A stretch of DNA of 48,229 nucleotides from positions 1 to 48,229 of the forward strand of contig NZ_QUAJ01000024.1 of assembly GCF_003391055.1 (NCBI RefSeq). The letters run 5' to 3'. The position numbers were made by a program, and so were the translations under genes. The DNA comes from Psychrilyobacter piezotolerans. GTDB lineage: Bacteria; Fusobacteriota; Fusobacteriia; Fusobacteriales; Fusobacteriaceae. How positions within the stretch are numbered: the stretch's first letter is position 1; the number at the start of each line of letters is the position of its first letter. This document shows positions 16,140 through 25,097 of the stretch, piece by piece. Below the pieces are notes generated by a model. The model was not told the origin of the DNA and did not search any database. It saw only the letters and a list, made by a program, of their open reading frames with translations.

Positions 16140-17753
16140 TTATTTTTTAAAAACCTTTAGCACTCCTCCAGAAACAAGGGAAGTAATATCAAGGAGAAGT
16201 CGAAGGAGGTTAAAATTTCCGCTATAAGCTATATATTTAGAATTCCATTCTGGAAAAAACTTATTTTTAAATTTTTTAAGTCCTTCAAAGTTGTAGTAAG
16301 TATCGGAATTTTCATATATAAATCCAGCATATCTATTCCAAAAGTTAGCATACATGCTCGTTTCTATTCCTGATAATGGAGCCATCCCAAGAGAAAATTT
16401 TTCATATCCTTCTTCCTGAGCCCATAGGATTATTTGAATAAACAGGAACTCCATTGTACTTGCAGGAGCTTTATTTGAATATCTCATAAGATCTATAGAC
16501 ATCTCTTTTTTATCTTTTGTAGGTAAAAGATTGGAGAAAGCAATGATTTCATCGTTATAATACAGTACAGCAATTGGAAAATTTTTTAAATAATCTTCAT
16601 CAAAAAGTCCAAGGGAAAATTCCTTTTCCCTGGTTTTTTTAGTAGTTAACCATTCATCTGAAATATCTTTCAGCTCATTTAAGACAGGCTTCAAGTCATA
16701 AAAAATTTCAAATTTTAATCCCTCTTTAGACAGCTTACTGTTAACATATCTGAGTTTTTTGTTTTCAGAACCCTCAAGGGAGAAGGATGGGAGGTCAATT
16801 ACAGCTTCCTCGCCTATCTTAATAACTTTTAGACCTAGGTTAAGATAGTATTTTAAATAAGATTCATCGATCTCGTAGAATGCAATATTTTTATCATTCA
16901 CCCGGCCTAAGGTATTGAATTTATCCAATAAAATAGGTATATCCTCACAGCGGCAGATTGGATCTCCTAAAGAAATATAGTTGTTTTTAGTCGTTCCGTA
17001 CATAATGAAGCCATCTCTATTATCGGTGAGTAAAAACTTTTTATCACTTAAAAGTGAAAAATATCCACGACTTGAGTTGAAATGAGAGAGAATTTCTTTA
17101 ATCTCCTCTTTATCTATATCAGCTTCACAGCCATCAACTTCAAATGGTTTAAAAAATAATATCCCTAAGTAATACAGAATAACTAAACTACCTATAAGAA
17201 TACTGTGTAAAAATATAAAAACGCTATGATTGTGACTGAAATTCCACCAAAGAGAGCTGCTGTAGCGAACATCTGTATGGATACTTAAACCAATGATTGT
17301 TGAGATTAGTATAAGCACAAAAAAGTAGAGTAACCATATTTTAGAAACATTCATTTTAAGAAGAAATCCCTTTCTATAAAAATAATCTTTTGAAAGAAGG
17401 GAAAGGGACAGTACAAATATTAGGATAAAACACTCTAAGTAGTTGATCCCCTTTAGAAGAAGAAGGAGGATCGCTCCTACTAGGATGAAATTATTCAAGA
17501 ACCAGGCTCTTTTCATCTTTTTGAAAAGGCCGTATGACATAACAATAAGTAAAATAGAGGTTACATTTATAAGATATTTCGAAAGAAAAATTACTTCCTC
17601 TGGAAATATTTTAAATAAAAAGTTAAAAATAATCAGATTTTCAGGGTAGATTCCGCTTACCAATAGAAGAGAGCCGCTAAATAGAGTAAGGATACTCAAA
17701 ACAAATGGAACATTGAATAGTAATAGGTACTTGATCGCTTTTAAGGTTTTCAC
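16140..17753 (-). CDS. MprF-like DUF2156 lipid-modifying or related membrane protein
   Basis: 537 aa. About six membrane helices fill residues 8-205. The C-terminal cytoplasmic half resembles the DUF2156/GNAT-fold domain of MprF, which transfers an amino acid from tRNA to phosphatidylglycerol: YISLGDPICRCEDIPILLDKF, FYEIDESYLKYY, GLKVIKIGEEAVIDLPSFSLEG, SIDLMRYSNKAP...MEFLFIQ, EKFSLGMAPLSG. MprF is normally about 840 aa with 14 helices, so the flippase part looks shortened. It overlaps the TVP38 gene by ATGA, so the two are coupled. Lipid and amino-acid specificity cannot be read. Confidence 0.78.
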   Translation of the reverse strand: MKTLKAIKYLLLFNVPFVLSILTLFSGSLLLVSGIYPENLIIFNFLFKIFPEEVIFLSKYLINVTSILLIVMSYGLFKKMKRAWFLNNFILVGAILLLLLKGINYLECFILIFVLSLSLLSKDYFYRKGFLLKMNVSKIWLLYFFVLILISTIIGLSIHTDVRYSSSLWWNFSHNHSVFIFLHSILIGSLVILYYLGILFFKPFEVDGCEADIDKEEIKEILSHFNSSRGYFSLLSDKKFLLTDNRDGFIMYGTTKNNYISLGDPICRCEDIPILLDKFNTLGRVNDKNIAFYEIDESYLKYYLNLGLKVIKIGEEAVIDLPSFSLEGSENKKLRYVNSKLSKEGLKFEIFYDLKPVLNELKDISDEWLTTKKTREKEFSLGLFDEDYLKNFPIAVLYYNDEIIAFSNLLPTKDKKEMSIDLMRYSNKAPASTMEFLFIQIILWAQEEGYEKFSLGMAPLSGIETSMYANFWNRYAGFIYENSDTYYNFEGLKKFKNKFFPEWNSKYIAYSGNFNLLRLLLDITSLVSGGVLKVFKK

Positions 17754-18397
17754 AGATTTTCCTCCTTTTTAAAATTATTTGATTTTTCAGTGTACAAGTA
17801 ACTGATTCCTTTTATTAAACTTAAAAACAAGATGAGAAATAGCAATGAGTGTTCTATTTTTTTATTCTCGAAGATTTTGCTAAAACCAGTAGTATAGAAA
17901 AGATTCATAATATACGTGAAAATAGTAGAGATTATAAGGTATGGCGTAAATTTCACTTCAACGAGTCCATATATATAATTTTGTATTCCATATGAAAAAA
18001 CAGGAACACACCTTGTAATCAAAATTGTTTTCATAAAATTTCTATTCACACCTTTTTTTATAACATTAAAAAACTTTACTTTTTCTATTTTTTTTAAAAT
18101 TGAAGTGCTGATTTTAGATCTGGTTATACCAAAAGAAATAATCAGTCCCAGGGTACAGGCTATTGTGTTGTAAAATGCACCCATAAAACCACCAAAAATA
18201 AGAGCACTCATTATTGTAAGTGGAAGGACTGGAAGCATTAAAAGAAGGGTAAAAGTATAAATAAGTATAAAGATTACAGGAGCTAAACGTCCGCTCTTCT
18301 TAACAATATCCATGATGCTGTTTAAATCAAAATAAGTATGAGAAAAGTAGAGTATAAGAATAAATACTCCTAATAACAAATAATCAATTTTTTTCAT
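17750..18397 (-). CDS. TVP38/TMEM64 (DedA-superfamily) membrane protein
   Basis: 215-aa multi-span protein of the TVP38/TMEM64 family, a relative of DedA proteins now linked to lipid scrambling or transport. The core motif region runs from LLLMLPVLPLTIMSALIFGG to FYNTIACTLGLIISFGI (about 50-95), followed by the conserved basic loop and TRCVPVFSYGIQNYIYGL (about 128-145). Start after AGAAAGGAGAC. It overlaps the downstream MprF-like gene by 4 nt, hinting that a flippase-like partner is supplied in trans. Confidence 0.82.
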   Translation of the reverse strand: MKKIDYLLLGVFILILYFSHTYFDLNSIMDIVKKSGRLAPVIFILIYTFTLLLMLPVLPLTIMSALIFGGFMGAFYNTIACTLGLIISFGITRSKISTSILKKIEKVKFFNVIKKGVNRNFMKTILITRCVPVFSYGIQNYIYGLVEVKFTPYLIISTIFTYIMNLFYTTGFSKIFENKKIEHSLLFLILFLSLIKGISYLYTEKSNNFKKEENL

Positions 18398-18524
18398 ATT
18401 GTCTCCTTTCTACAAGAAATATTTAAAGATATTTTGCTCGACTTGTGTAATTTAAGATTATTTTAATATTCTACAGATTATATATACAAATTAATGAACT
18501 ATCCCTGCATCAATAATCACAAAA

Positions 18525-18587
18525 TTTTTCAAATTCCGTCAATTCAATATAATCTCTATAAATTATACAGCCATATATAGTGGCTCC
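18525..18587 (-). pseudogene. Degenerate repeat, copy 2 (C-terminal gene remnant)
   Basis: Second copy of the repeat at 15361-15427. On the minus strand a frame of about 40 codons (18508-18627) reads GTLYFKSGDPVPGATIYGC and continues to FEKFCDY before a stop, with no start codon or ribosome site. The pattern SGDPVP...IYGC recalls small zinc-ribbon proteins whose Cys have been lost, which is a guess. Together the two copies bracket the three membrane-protein genes. Confidence 0.5.
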
Positions 18588-18642
18588 TGGCACAGGATCT
18601 CCCGATTTAAAATAGAGTGTTCCTTTTTTTAATTAGTTAAAT

Positions 18643-18674
18643 AAAAAAAATCGAGGAATTCCCCGATTTTTTTT
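18643..18674 (-). terminator. Terminator of the heptosyltransferase gene
   Basis: Eight A, TCG(A)GGAATTCC(C)CGA, then eight T: a compact hairpin overlapping the stop codon, functional on both strands. Confidence 0.85.
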
Positions 18675-19653
18675 ATTTTTTCTCTATTTCTCCCATAAGG
18701 TCTTCAGCACTTATATTCTTCATACAGTTAAAATGATCCTTAGGACATTTTTTATCCCCGTGCAGAGAACATGGAGAACAGGGTTCATTTCCATAGATCA
18801 AAACTCCTAATTCATCGTACTCAAACATAGTTGGATCTGTAGGGCCGAATATTACATAGGATTTAGTCTTAACTCCACGCCCGATATGAAATGGTCCCGA
18901 GTCATTGGTCACCAAAAATTTTGCTCCTGCTAACAATGCCCCGCTCTCTTTCAGGCTTAGTCTGCCAGCCAGATTTATGCAGATATTTCCACTTATTTTA
19001 TTGATCTCCTCACACTCTTCCTTCTCTTTGGGGCTTCCTATGAGGATTATCTCTGTCTTATATTTTTCCTTTACCAATTGAGCCAGTTTACCAAATCCTT
19101 CTACAGTCCACTTTTTAGTGTTTTTAGAAGCTCCCGGTGCAAACACTACATAATTTTTATAGTTCTCTACTTTTTTTTCATCCTCACAGGTAAAATTAAA
19201 CTCCAGATCTTCCCCGGTGTACTCTATTCCCAAAACCTTGAAGGCATCAAAATAATTTTTTACTATGGTATTGTCAGCCCTATACTTAATCAATCCTAAT
19301 TTTACCAGGATAGTCTTATATAGCGATCTTTTTATATACCTGAAAGTTTTCTCTCCCAAAAAAAATGTGATTAATCTGGATCTTACCTTGGAGTGCAGAT
19401 CAAACACATAATCATAGTTATTTTCTTTCAACATCTTTGAAAATCGCCTTATATTTTTTATCCCGTCATCTGTATCTTTTTTAAAGGTTATCAGGTTATC
19501 TATATTGGGATTACCCTCTATGGCGTCTTTAAATTTATCCAAGACTATAAAGTCAATCTTTAAGTTTTTATTTTTTTCTTTTAATTTTTTCAGGATTGGG
19601 GTGGTCAAGATAACATCCCCTATTGAACTCAGTCTTATTATTAATATTCTCAT
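18673..19653 (-). CDS. GT9 glycosyltransferase (LPS heptosyltransferase family)
   Basis: Glycosyltransferase family 9 protein that adds ADP-heptose to the LPS inner core on the cytoplasmic face. Typical parts: MRILIIRLSSIGDVILTTPIL at the N-terminus, DYVFDLHSKVRSR near 90, VVFAPGASKNTKKWTVEGFG and FLVTNDSGPFHIGRG, with GPTDP behind it. A Cys-rich C-terminal stretch (EPCSPCSLHGDKKCP...FNC) is common in this family. I chose the ATG at 19653 with GGGGG ahead, not the in-frame TTG at 19665. It implies an outer membrane with LPS. Whether it is heptosyltransferase I, II or another GT9 enzyme is open. Confidence 0.88.
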   Translation of the reverse strand: MRILIIRLSSIGDVILTTPILKKLKEKNKNLKIDFIVLDKFKDAIEGNPNIDNLITFKKDTDDGIKNIRRFSKMLKENNYDYVFDLHSKVRSRLITFFLGEKTFRYIKRSLYKTILVKLGLIKYRADNTIVKNYFDAFKVLGIEYTGEDLEFNFTCEDEKKVENYKNYVVFAPGASKNTKKWTVEGFGKLAQLVKEKYKTEIILIGSPKEKEECEEINKISGNICINLAGRLSLKESGALLAGAKFLVTNDSGPFHIGRGVKTKSYVIFGPTDPTMFEYDELGVLIYGNEPCSPCSLHGDKKCPKDHFNCMKNISAEDLMGEIEKK

Positions 19654-19695
19654 TTTTTCCCCCAATCTATAATTACACTAGTTTTTTATCATTTT

Positions 19696-19704
19696 ATTAT
19701 ACCA
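19696..19704 (-). promoter_or_regulatory. Extended -10 promoter for the heptosyltransferase gene
   Basis: TGG-TATAAT on the minus strand, immediately after the terminator of the upstream transporter gene. Confidence 0.55.
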
Positions 19705-19721
19705 TAATTATTATTCAAAAT

Positions 19722-19751
19722 AAAAAAAACCTAGTCGGGTTTTCGACTAGG
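19722..19751 (-). terminator. Terminator of the NhaC-family transporter gene
   Basis: CCTAGTCG pairs perfectly with CGACTAGG (6-nt loop) and is followed on the minus strand by seven or more U. Confidence 0.92.
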
Positions 19752-19764
19752 TCTCCTAAATTTT

Positions 19765-21501
19765 CTATGCTAATTCCACTTCTTCTTTTACCACCGATAC
19801 TTCCTCTACAGACTTACCTGCAAACCTTACAGTAAGTATAGTAACCAGTACGGATATAGGTAAAACGATATAGATAGATATTCCCATCCCAACTGGCAGA
19901 TATCCAAATAATACTGTGATAGCTCCTACCACAAGTGCATATATAACTTGAGTTTTAACATGCTCTATATGATCACATTCAGCTCCCATGGATGAAAGAA
20001 TAGTTGTATCGGATATCGGTGAACAATGATCCCCGAAGATAGCTCCTGTAAGAACTGCTCCTATACTCATTACTATATATGATGATAATGTTTCTCCCGA
20101 TAACCCGGCCCCTCCACCGATGGCATTAGCTAACGGTATTGCCAGGGGCATCAATATTCCCATAGTTCCATATGATGTTCCTGTAGAAAAAGCAATTACA
20201 GATCCCAAGACAAATATTATAGATGGCAGAATTGATTTTGGTATACTTCCAGCCAGTGCATTTACCAGGTATACCGATGTTCCTAATTCCTTTATCAGAG
20301 AAGTCAGTGACCAGGCCAATAATAAGATAACTCCTGTGATCACCAATGATTTCATCCCGTGTACCCAGGTATCGACAGCCTCTGAAAACTTAAATATCTT
20401 CTTAGATATTCCCATAATGATAGCTACAATGGAAGCAAACAATGCTGCCTGGAATATTACCAATGATGCATCGGCATTTCCAAAGGTTTCCCTGATGGCA
20501 TAAAATGACAGTGGAGAATTATTTACAGTCTCCAGTACCGCTCCCTCTAAATAACCCTTTCCATTCAGATAGAAACCTACAAAAGAACCTACGATCAATA
20601 CCATGATAGGTATGATGGCGTTCCATATGTTCAATGCCACTCCCTCTTTGGGAGCTATCATCGCAGCTTCCTCAGGAGAAACTTTAGCTGCTGAACCGCT
20701 TGTTACCTGACCGGTTGTTCTGGCTCTCATTTCAGCTTTGGCCATGGGACCAAATTCTCTCAAGAAATATGCTGTAGAAGCCACAAATATCAGCATCAGT
20801 ATATTATAAAATCTATATGGAATTGTTTGTACAAAGATACTGTATGCATTTATATTATCCATTCCTATCAGTGAATATCCGTCTTTTATTACCGATATTT
20901 CATATCCTACCCAGGTAGAGATAAGGGCTATCCCTGCAATCGGAGCTGCAGTGGAATCTATTATAAATGCTAATTTTTCTCTGGATATTCTCATCTTATC
21001 CGTTATGGGTCTCATAATCGGTCCTACAATAAGTGCATTGGCATAGTCATCGAAGAAGATAAATAATCCCATAACCCAGGTGATCAATTGAGCTGATCTG
21101 GGAGTTTTTGCTCTTTTGGCCAAAGATTCTGCCACAGCTCTTGCTCCCCCCATTTTAGAGATCAATGCTACCAATCCCCCTATAGTTAAACACTGTAAGA
21201 TTATACCTGCATTCCATGAATCTGCCATGGACCCGATTACCCTGTTGGTTATATCGGAAAATCCTCCCAATAGACTAAATAAATAATTTTTCCCCTGAGT
21301 TATTCCCAGTAAAAACGATCCTGAATAGATTCCTATAAACAATGACAAAATTACATTCTTAGTGATAAAAGCTAAAGTTATAGCTACAATTGGTGGCAAC
21401 AGTGTCCACATCCCTAAATTTAACGCTGCCTCTGCCGAATCTGCTCCAAACCCCAAACTACTCATAACTCCTAACAACAATACAATTATTATACCTCTCA
21501 T
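19765..21501 (-). CDS. NhaC-superfamily transporter, probably lysine uptake (LysW-type)
   Basis: 578-aa NhaC-superfamily secondary transporter with about 12 membrane helices. Family pieces: WNAGIILQCLTIGGLVALI, FFDDYANALIVGPIMRP, STAAPIAGIALISTWVGYE, FSTGTSYGTMGILMPLAIPL and FGDHCSPISDTTILSSMGAECDH. A hydrophobic N-terminal segment ending SLGFGA looks like a cleavable or extra signal helix. Start follows AGGAGG. Sequence alone would say Na+/H+ antiporter. The lysine riboswitch and attenuator directly upstream make Na+- or H+-coupled lysine import more likely; related NhaC proteins under lysine riboswitches are known as LysW. Confidence 0.87.
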   Translation of the reverse strand: MRGIIIVLLLGVMSSLGFGADSAEAALNLGMWTLLPPIVAITLAFITKNVILSLFIGIYSGSFLLGITQGKNYLFSLLGGFSDITNRVIGSMADSWNAGIILQCLTIGGLVALISKMGGARAVAESLAKRAKTPRSAQLITWVMGLFIFFDDYANALIVGPIMRPITDKMRISREKLAFIIDSTAAPIAGIALISTWVGYEISVIKDGYSLIGMDNINAYSIFVQTIPYRFYNILMLIFVASTAYFLREFGPMAKAEMRARTTGQVTSGSAAKVSPEEAAMIAPKEGVALNIWNAIIPIMVLIVGSFVGFYLNGKGYLEGAVLETVNNSPLSFYAIRETFGNADASLVIFQAALFASIVAIIMGISKKIFKFSEAVDTWVHGMKSLVITGVILLLAWSLTSLIKELGTSVYLVNALAGSIPKSILPSIIFVLGSVIAFSTGTSYGTMGILMPLAIPLANAIGGGAGLSGETLSSYIVMSIGAVLTGAIFGDHCSPISDTTILSSMGAECDHIEHVKTQVIYALVVGAITVLFGYLPVGMGISIYIVLPISVLVTILTVRFAGKSVEEVSVVKEEVELA

Positions 21502-21545
21502 ATCTTTCCTCCTTGATGTTTTGAAGAAAGGAGATCTTTTAACTC

Positions 21546-21580
21546 AAAAAAAGAGTTATCGGATCTCTACCGATAACTCT
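21546..21580 (-). terminator. Riboswitch expression-platform terminator
   Basis: AGAGTTATCGG pairs perfectly with CCGATAACTCT (7-nt loop) and is followed by seven U on the minus strand, 45 nt before the transporter start. It is placed to be formed when lysine is bound. Confidence 0.9.
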
Positions 21581-21591
21581 AATTTATAAAC

Positions 21592-21797
21592 CTATAGTTA
21601 TGTATAATAGGCTCTATCTTAAAATCATTCGACAGCTCCCCATTATCATCTGATAATGACAGTCCTACAGATATTATCCATAGTCCCAACCTAAGATTTC
21701 GACAAATCTTAAATTTCGGCAAAACTTCCTTTCTTTTGGTCTCAAAGTCTATCCGACTCCTCCAAAATACTCCTAAGGTTTGCAACCTCTATCTTCA
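21592..21797 (-). promoter_or_regulatory. Lysine riboswitch (L box) aptamer
   Basis: The minus strand shows, in order, the L-box landmarks: AGAGGTTGC near the start, AGGAGT, the TTTTGCCGAAAT bulge, TTGGGACTATGG, AGGACTGTCATTATCAG and GGGGAGCTGTC. About 200 nt is the normal aptamer size. It lies between a consensus promoter and an intrinsic terminator in front of an NhaC-family gene, the classical OFF-switch layout. Assignment is by eye; exact helix limits were not modelled. Confidence 0.9.
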
Positions 21798-21821
21798 TTC
21801 ATATATTTTTATGTTCAGACT

Positions 21822-21850
21822 AGTATATCCATTTCAGCTATATTTGTCAA
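21822..21850 (-). promoter_or_regulatory. Promoter of the lysine-riboswitch transcript
   Basis: TTGACA, 17-nt spacer, TATACT on the minus strand: near-perfect sigma-70-type promoter starting 12 nt after the stop codon of the YeeE-like gene. Confidence 0.9.
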
Positions 21851-21861
21851 ACATATTTTAA

Positions 21862-23160
21862 TTATTTTATTTTTACTGCAACTCTGTTTCCTAAAATTCC
21901 TCCACCTACTAAAGCAGCAAAGAAAACCCATCCGGATAGTGAGAAGTTTGCAATTGGAGTATATAGTGCTCCTACATTACAACCGTTTGCAAGTCTAGTT
22001 CCTAATCCCATTAATATTCCACCCATAGCATATAAAGCTACCTGTTTAGGTGTAACTTTAATTTCACTTGTCACTACACTTTTAAATGTCCCGGCTAAAA
22101 GTAAGCAAATTACCGTTCCTACCATGATCCCTACATTTTGAACATTGATTGGATGGTTGAAAAATGGCATTGTGTATAATTTTACTGGGAAGTTAGTAAA
22201 GTTAGATAATGATTCAGGTGATACTCCGAATACCATTAAGAATCTTCCAAACCACCATCCGTAAGGCGTAGAAGCTCCCCATCCGGCTTTAGTTACACCC
22301 ATTAATAATGTGAATATAACTGCTATTACTGCAGCCCCTACTCCCATACTCCAAGGTTTAACAAATAATTTTACATATGTCTCTTCACTTAATAATTTGA
22401 ATTCTTTATTACTCTCATCCTTTTGAGTGACGATTTTAACCTGCTCTATTTCACTGGGTACCCCTGTAAAAGTTCCTGAGATTTTTCTAGATGATTCGTA
22501 TTTTTTAGATAAATAAACTACAATACCACATAGGAATGAAGTTAATAAAACTGCTCCTAAATATCCGTCTAATCCATCCCATTTGAATAAGTCCGGGAAA
22601 TAAACTCCGTTATATAACTTTGCTCCTGTTTCAGAGGTGAACCATGATTTTCTGATCCAATCCGTTGGAATACCGGCATCTTTTACCCAAGTTGCTGCTC
22701 TTTGGAAAGGAAACCCTAGGAAAACACCCATACCGAAAAAGATAAGAGTTATAAAACCTCTTGAAAATCCAGTAACAACATCTGTTAAAACTCCCGATGC
22801 ACAACAAACTGAAAATGTCATACCAAATCCAAACATGATTCCACCAAGGATTAACCCGGAGTTAACCTGGTTTACCCATAAATCATAAGATGAAGCATCT
22901 GCATTATAAAGAAATGCAGCGGATAAGATAGAAGTTCCCAAGAACATATAAGCCAGTATTCTCATTAATTTTGTCGAACCTGTGTTATATGCTCTGTTAA
23001 CAGATCCTGCAAACCCCATAAATGCCCTGGTTAGTGCATATCCAAATCCTATTCCCGCTAACAATCTGAAAAATAACATGGAGCTGCCTAACATTGTTTT
23101 ACCCATGATTAATGTTAAGATTATAACTATTAATCCTAATAAATTTTGTCCTTTTTTCAT
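21862..23160 (-). CDS. YeeE/YedE-family sulfur-compound transporter
   Basis: 432-aa membrane protein of the YeeE/YedE (TsuA, DUF395) family, which passes thiosulfate or other sulfur species through conserved cysteines. About 10 helices; two family signatures, FGFGMTFSVCCASGVLTDV (near 110-128) and GLGTRLANGCNVGALYTPI (near 393-411), carry the key Cys. The double Cys in the first is unusual. Start follows TAGGAGG. It lies 98 nt downstream of the CoA-disulfide reductase-rhodanese gene, which makes sulfane-sulfur trafficking the likely role. Confidence 0.88.
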   Translation of the reverse strand: MKKGQNLLGLIVIILTLIMGKTMLGSSMLFFRLLAGIGFGYALTRAFMGFAGSVNRAYNTGSTKLMRILAYMFLGTSILSAAFLYNADASSYDLWVNQVNSGLILGGIMFGFGMTFSVCCASGVLTDVVTGFSRGFITLIFFGMGVFLGFPFQRAATWVKDAGIPTDWIRKSWFTSETGAKLYNGVYFPDLFKWDGLDGYLGAVLLTSFLCGIVVYLSKKYESSRKISGTFTGVPSEIEQVKIVTQKDESNKEFKLLSEETYVKLFVKPWSMGVGAAVIAVIFTLLMGVTKAGWGASTPYGWWFGRFLMVFGVSPESLSNFTNFPVKLYTMPFFNHPINVQNVGIMVGTVICLLLAGTFKSVVTSEIKVTPKQVALYAMGGILMGLGTRLANGCNVGALYTPIANFSLSGWVFFAALVGGGILGNRVAVKIK

Positions 23161-23229
23161 TTTTAAACCTCCTAAAATACTAATTAAATTTTGTATATTT
23201 TTTCACGTTATATATTATAAAATTCAGGA

Positions 23230-23244
23230 GGAGGTTTTGCCTCC
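23230..23244 (-). other. Small GC hairpin between the two sulfur genes
   Basis: GGAGG-TTTTG-CCTCC, a 5-bp stem just after the reductase stop codon. It may act as a weak terminator or an RNA-stability element between the two genes. Confidence 0.4.
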
Positions 23245-23258
23245 CCTTATTTTATTTA

Positions 23259-24983
23259 TTAGAACTTTGTATTTTCTAAAGTTGCACAACAACCAACACA
23301 ATCACCTATCATGATCTCTTCCCTGGTTTTGTCGTTATAACAAGATACCTCTTCATACATCTTGATAAATTCATAACTTCCTGCAACGTTTTTTGCATCA
23401 TAACCATTTGCCTGAAGCATCAATGTCATGTTGTAACTTCTCTCACCTGTTCTGCAGTGAACGTATACCGGCCTTGTTTTATCCAATTCATCTAATCTAT
23501 CTCTCATAACACTCATAGGAATATTTACAGTTCCCTTTACATGTCCCGCTTCATATTCACAAACTTCTCTAACGTCAATAACCTGTTCCCCGGCCTTTAA
23601 TAAGTCATAGACCTCCATAAATGTTACCTGCTTAAATGCACCTTCGTTCAAATTTGAACCGATGTACCCAATCTTGTTGACTACATCTTTACCCGTTCCA
23701 AATGAAGGAGCATAAGTTAATTCCAAGTCAAATAGATCTTCTACTGTCATACCGGCTTTGATTGCAGTAGCAATTACGTCTGCTCTCTTATCCGGTGCTC
23801 CTGTTGCTGCAAATTGAGCTCCCAATACCTTCCCGGTTTTCTTTTCAAATAACAATTTAGAGAATACCAGGTGTGCTCCAGGCATGATTCCTACAATTCC
23901 TGGAGGTGCTGCATAAACTACTTCATAGTCGATTCCGGAATCTTTTAACATTTTTTCAGATAATCCTGTAGAAGCTATGTTCATATCGAATAACTTAACT
24001 ACTCCTGATCCGATATAACCATTGTTTTTTATCTCTCTGCCATTGATTCTGTCAGCTATTAATCTTCCCTGCTTGTTAGCAGGACCTGCCATTGCCAATG
24101 GGCATAAGTTTCCAGTTAACTGGTTTCTCACTAAGATTGCGTCTCCTGCTGCATAAACATCCTTGGCTGTTGTTTCATAGTTATCGTTAGTTACTATATA
24201 CCCTCTGTCTGTTAATTCTATTCCCGAATCTTTTAAGAATCCGGTAGATGGTCTTACTCCTATAGCTAAGATTACCCCATCAGTTTCTATCTCTCTTCCA
24301 GATTTTAATAATACTTTTTTAGTGTCGAATCCCTCTACAAGATCTTCCAATACTATTTCAATTCCGTGCTTAACCATTTGAGCCTGCCCGAAATAAGATA
24401 TCTCTCTATCTACGAAAGGTATTATTTGATCCGTTCCTTCTACTAAAGTAACTTCGATTCCTGTTTCTCTCAAGTTTTCAGCGGCTTCTAATCCTATGAA
24501 TCCTCCACCTACTACAGTGATATGCTTAGGGTTTTTAGCTTTTACAAACTTCATTATCTTGGAAACATCAGGTACTGTCTTTAGTACAAAGTTATCTATC
24601 TTATCCAATCCTGCAAATGGAGGTACGATGGCATCTGCTCCAGGAGATACTACCAATGCATCGTATTTTTCAGTGGTTATTTCCTTAGTTAAGGTATTTT
24701 CCACCTCAATTGTTTTAGCTTCTGTATTTACAGATATAACGTTGCTGTTTACCCTTGCATCTATCTTATACTGGCCTTTAAATTTTTCCGGCGTCATTAA
24801 TATCAATGTTTCCTCTTGTTCAACTAAACCAGAGATGTGGTACGGTAAACAACAGTTTGAAAATGATACTACCGGACCTCTTTCAAACATGATTATTTCT
24901 GCATTTTCATCTAATCTTCTGCTTCTTGCTGCTGCTGACGCTCCTCCTGCTACTCCACCTATTACTAGTATTCTTTTACTCAT
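23259..24983 (-). CDS. CoA-disulfide reductase with C-terminal rhodanese domain
   Basis: FAD/NAD(P)H-dependent reductase fused to a rhodanese, the CoADR-RHD type that reduces CoA-persulfide or polysulfide. N-terminal FAD motif VIGGVAGGASAAARSRR (7-23), active-site SFSNCCLPYHISG with C44 and C45 (family usually NCG), second dinucleotide site VVGGGFIGLEAAENL near 158-172. The rhodanese domain spans about 455-545 with C510 in VHCRTGERSY. An extra tail has C562, C565 and C566 (GDCVGCC). Strong AGGGAGG ribosome site. It heads the operon with the YeeE-like gene under a promoter facing the CstR-type regulator. Confidence 0.92.
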   Translation of the reverse strand: MSKRILVIGGVAGGASAAARSRRLDENAEIIMFERGPVVSFSNCCLPYHISGLVEQEETLILMTPEKFKGQYKIDARVNSNVISVNTEAKTIEVENTLTKEITTEKYDALVVSPGADAIVPPFAGLDKIDNFVLKTVPDVSKIMKFVKAKNPKHITVVGGGFIGLEAAENLRETGIEVTLVEGTDQIIPFVDREISYFGQAQMVKHGIEIVLEDLVEGFDTKKVLLKSGREIETDGVILAIGVRPSTGFLKDSGIELTDRGYIVTNDNYETTAKDVYAAGDAILVRNQLTGNLCPLAMAGPANKQGRLIADRINGREIKNNGYIGSGVVKLFDMNIASTGLSEKMLKDSGIDYEVVYAAPPGIVGIMPGAHLVFSKLLFEKKTGKVLGAQFAATGAPDKRADVIATAIKAGMTVEDLFDLELTYAPSFGTGKDVVNKIGYIGSNLNEGAFKQVTFMEVYDLLKAGEQVIDVREVCEYEAGHVKGTVNIPMSVMRDRLDELDKTRPVYVHCRTGERSYNMTLMLQANGYDAKNVAGSYEFIKMYEEVSCYNDKTREEIMIGDCVGCCATLENTKF

Positions 24984-25055
24984 TTTCTTCCTCCCTGGTT
25001 TCTATTGTATTTTTTTTCACATTTATATTTATTATTCTTTAATTTTCTAATCTGT

Positions 25056-25074
25056 TATACCCTGACCCAGTATA
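25056..25074. promoter_or_regulatory. Candidate persulfide-repressor operator
   Basis: TATAC-CCTGACCCA-GTATA, a 5-bp inverted repeat around a C-rich core, overlapping the -10 and start region of the reductase promoter. CsoR/CstR-family operators are often such C/G-centred AT-flanked repeats. The assignment is inference from position and symmetry. Confidence 0.4.
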
Positions 25075-25097
25075 TCAAATTAGAAAACATGAGTCAA
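25069..25097 (-). promoter_or_regulatory. Promoter of the CoADR-rhodanese/YeeE operon
   Basis: TTGACT, 17-nt spacer with TGA before TATACT on the minus strand. The rest of the 385-nt divergent interval (24984-25368) holds no other gene I can see. Confidence 0.8.

Noticed and set aside
20120-24888. Plus-strand ORFs of 75-184 aa opposite the transporter and reductase genes
   Set aside because: They mirror well-supported minus-strand genes and have no ribosome sites or recognisable domains.
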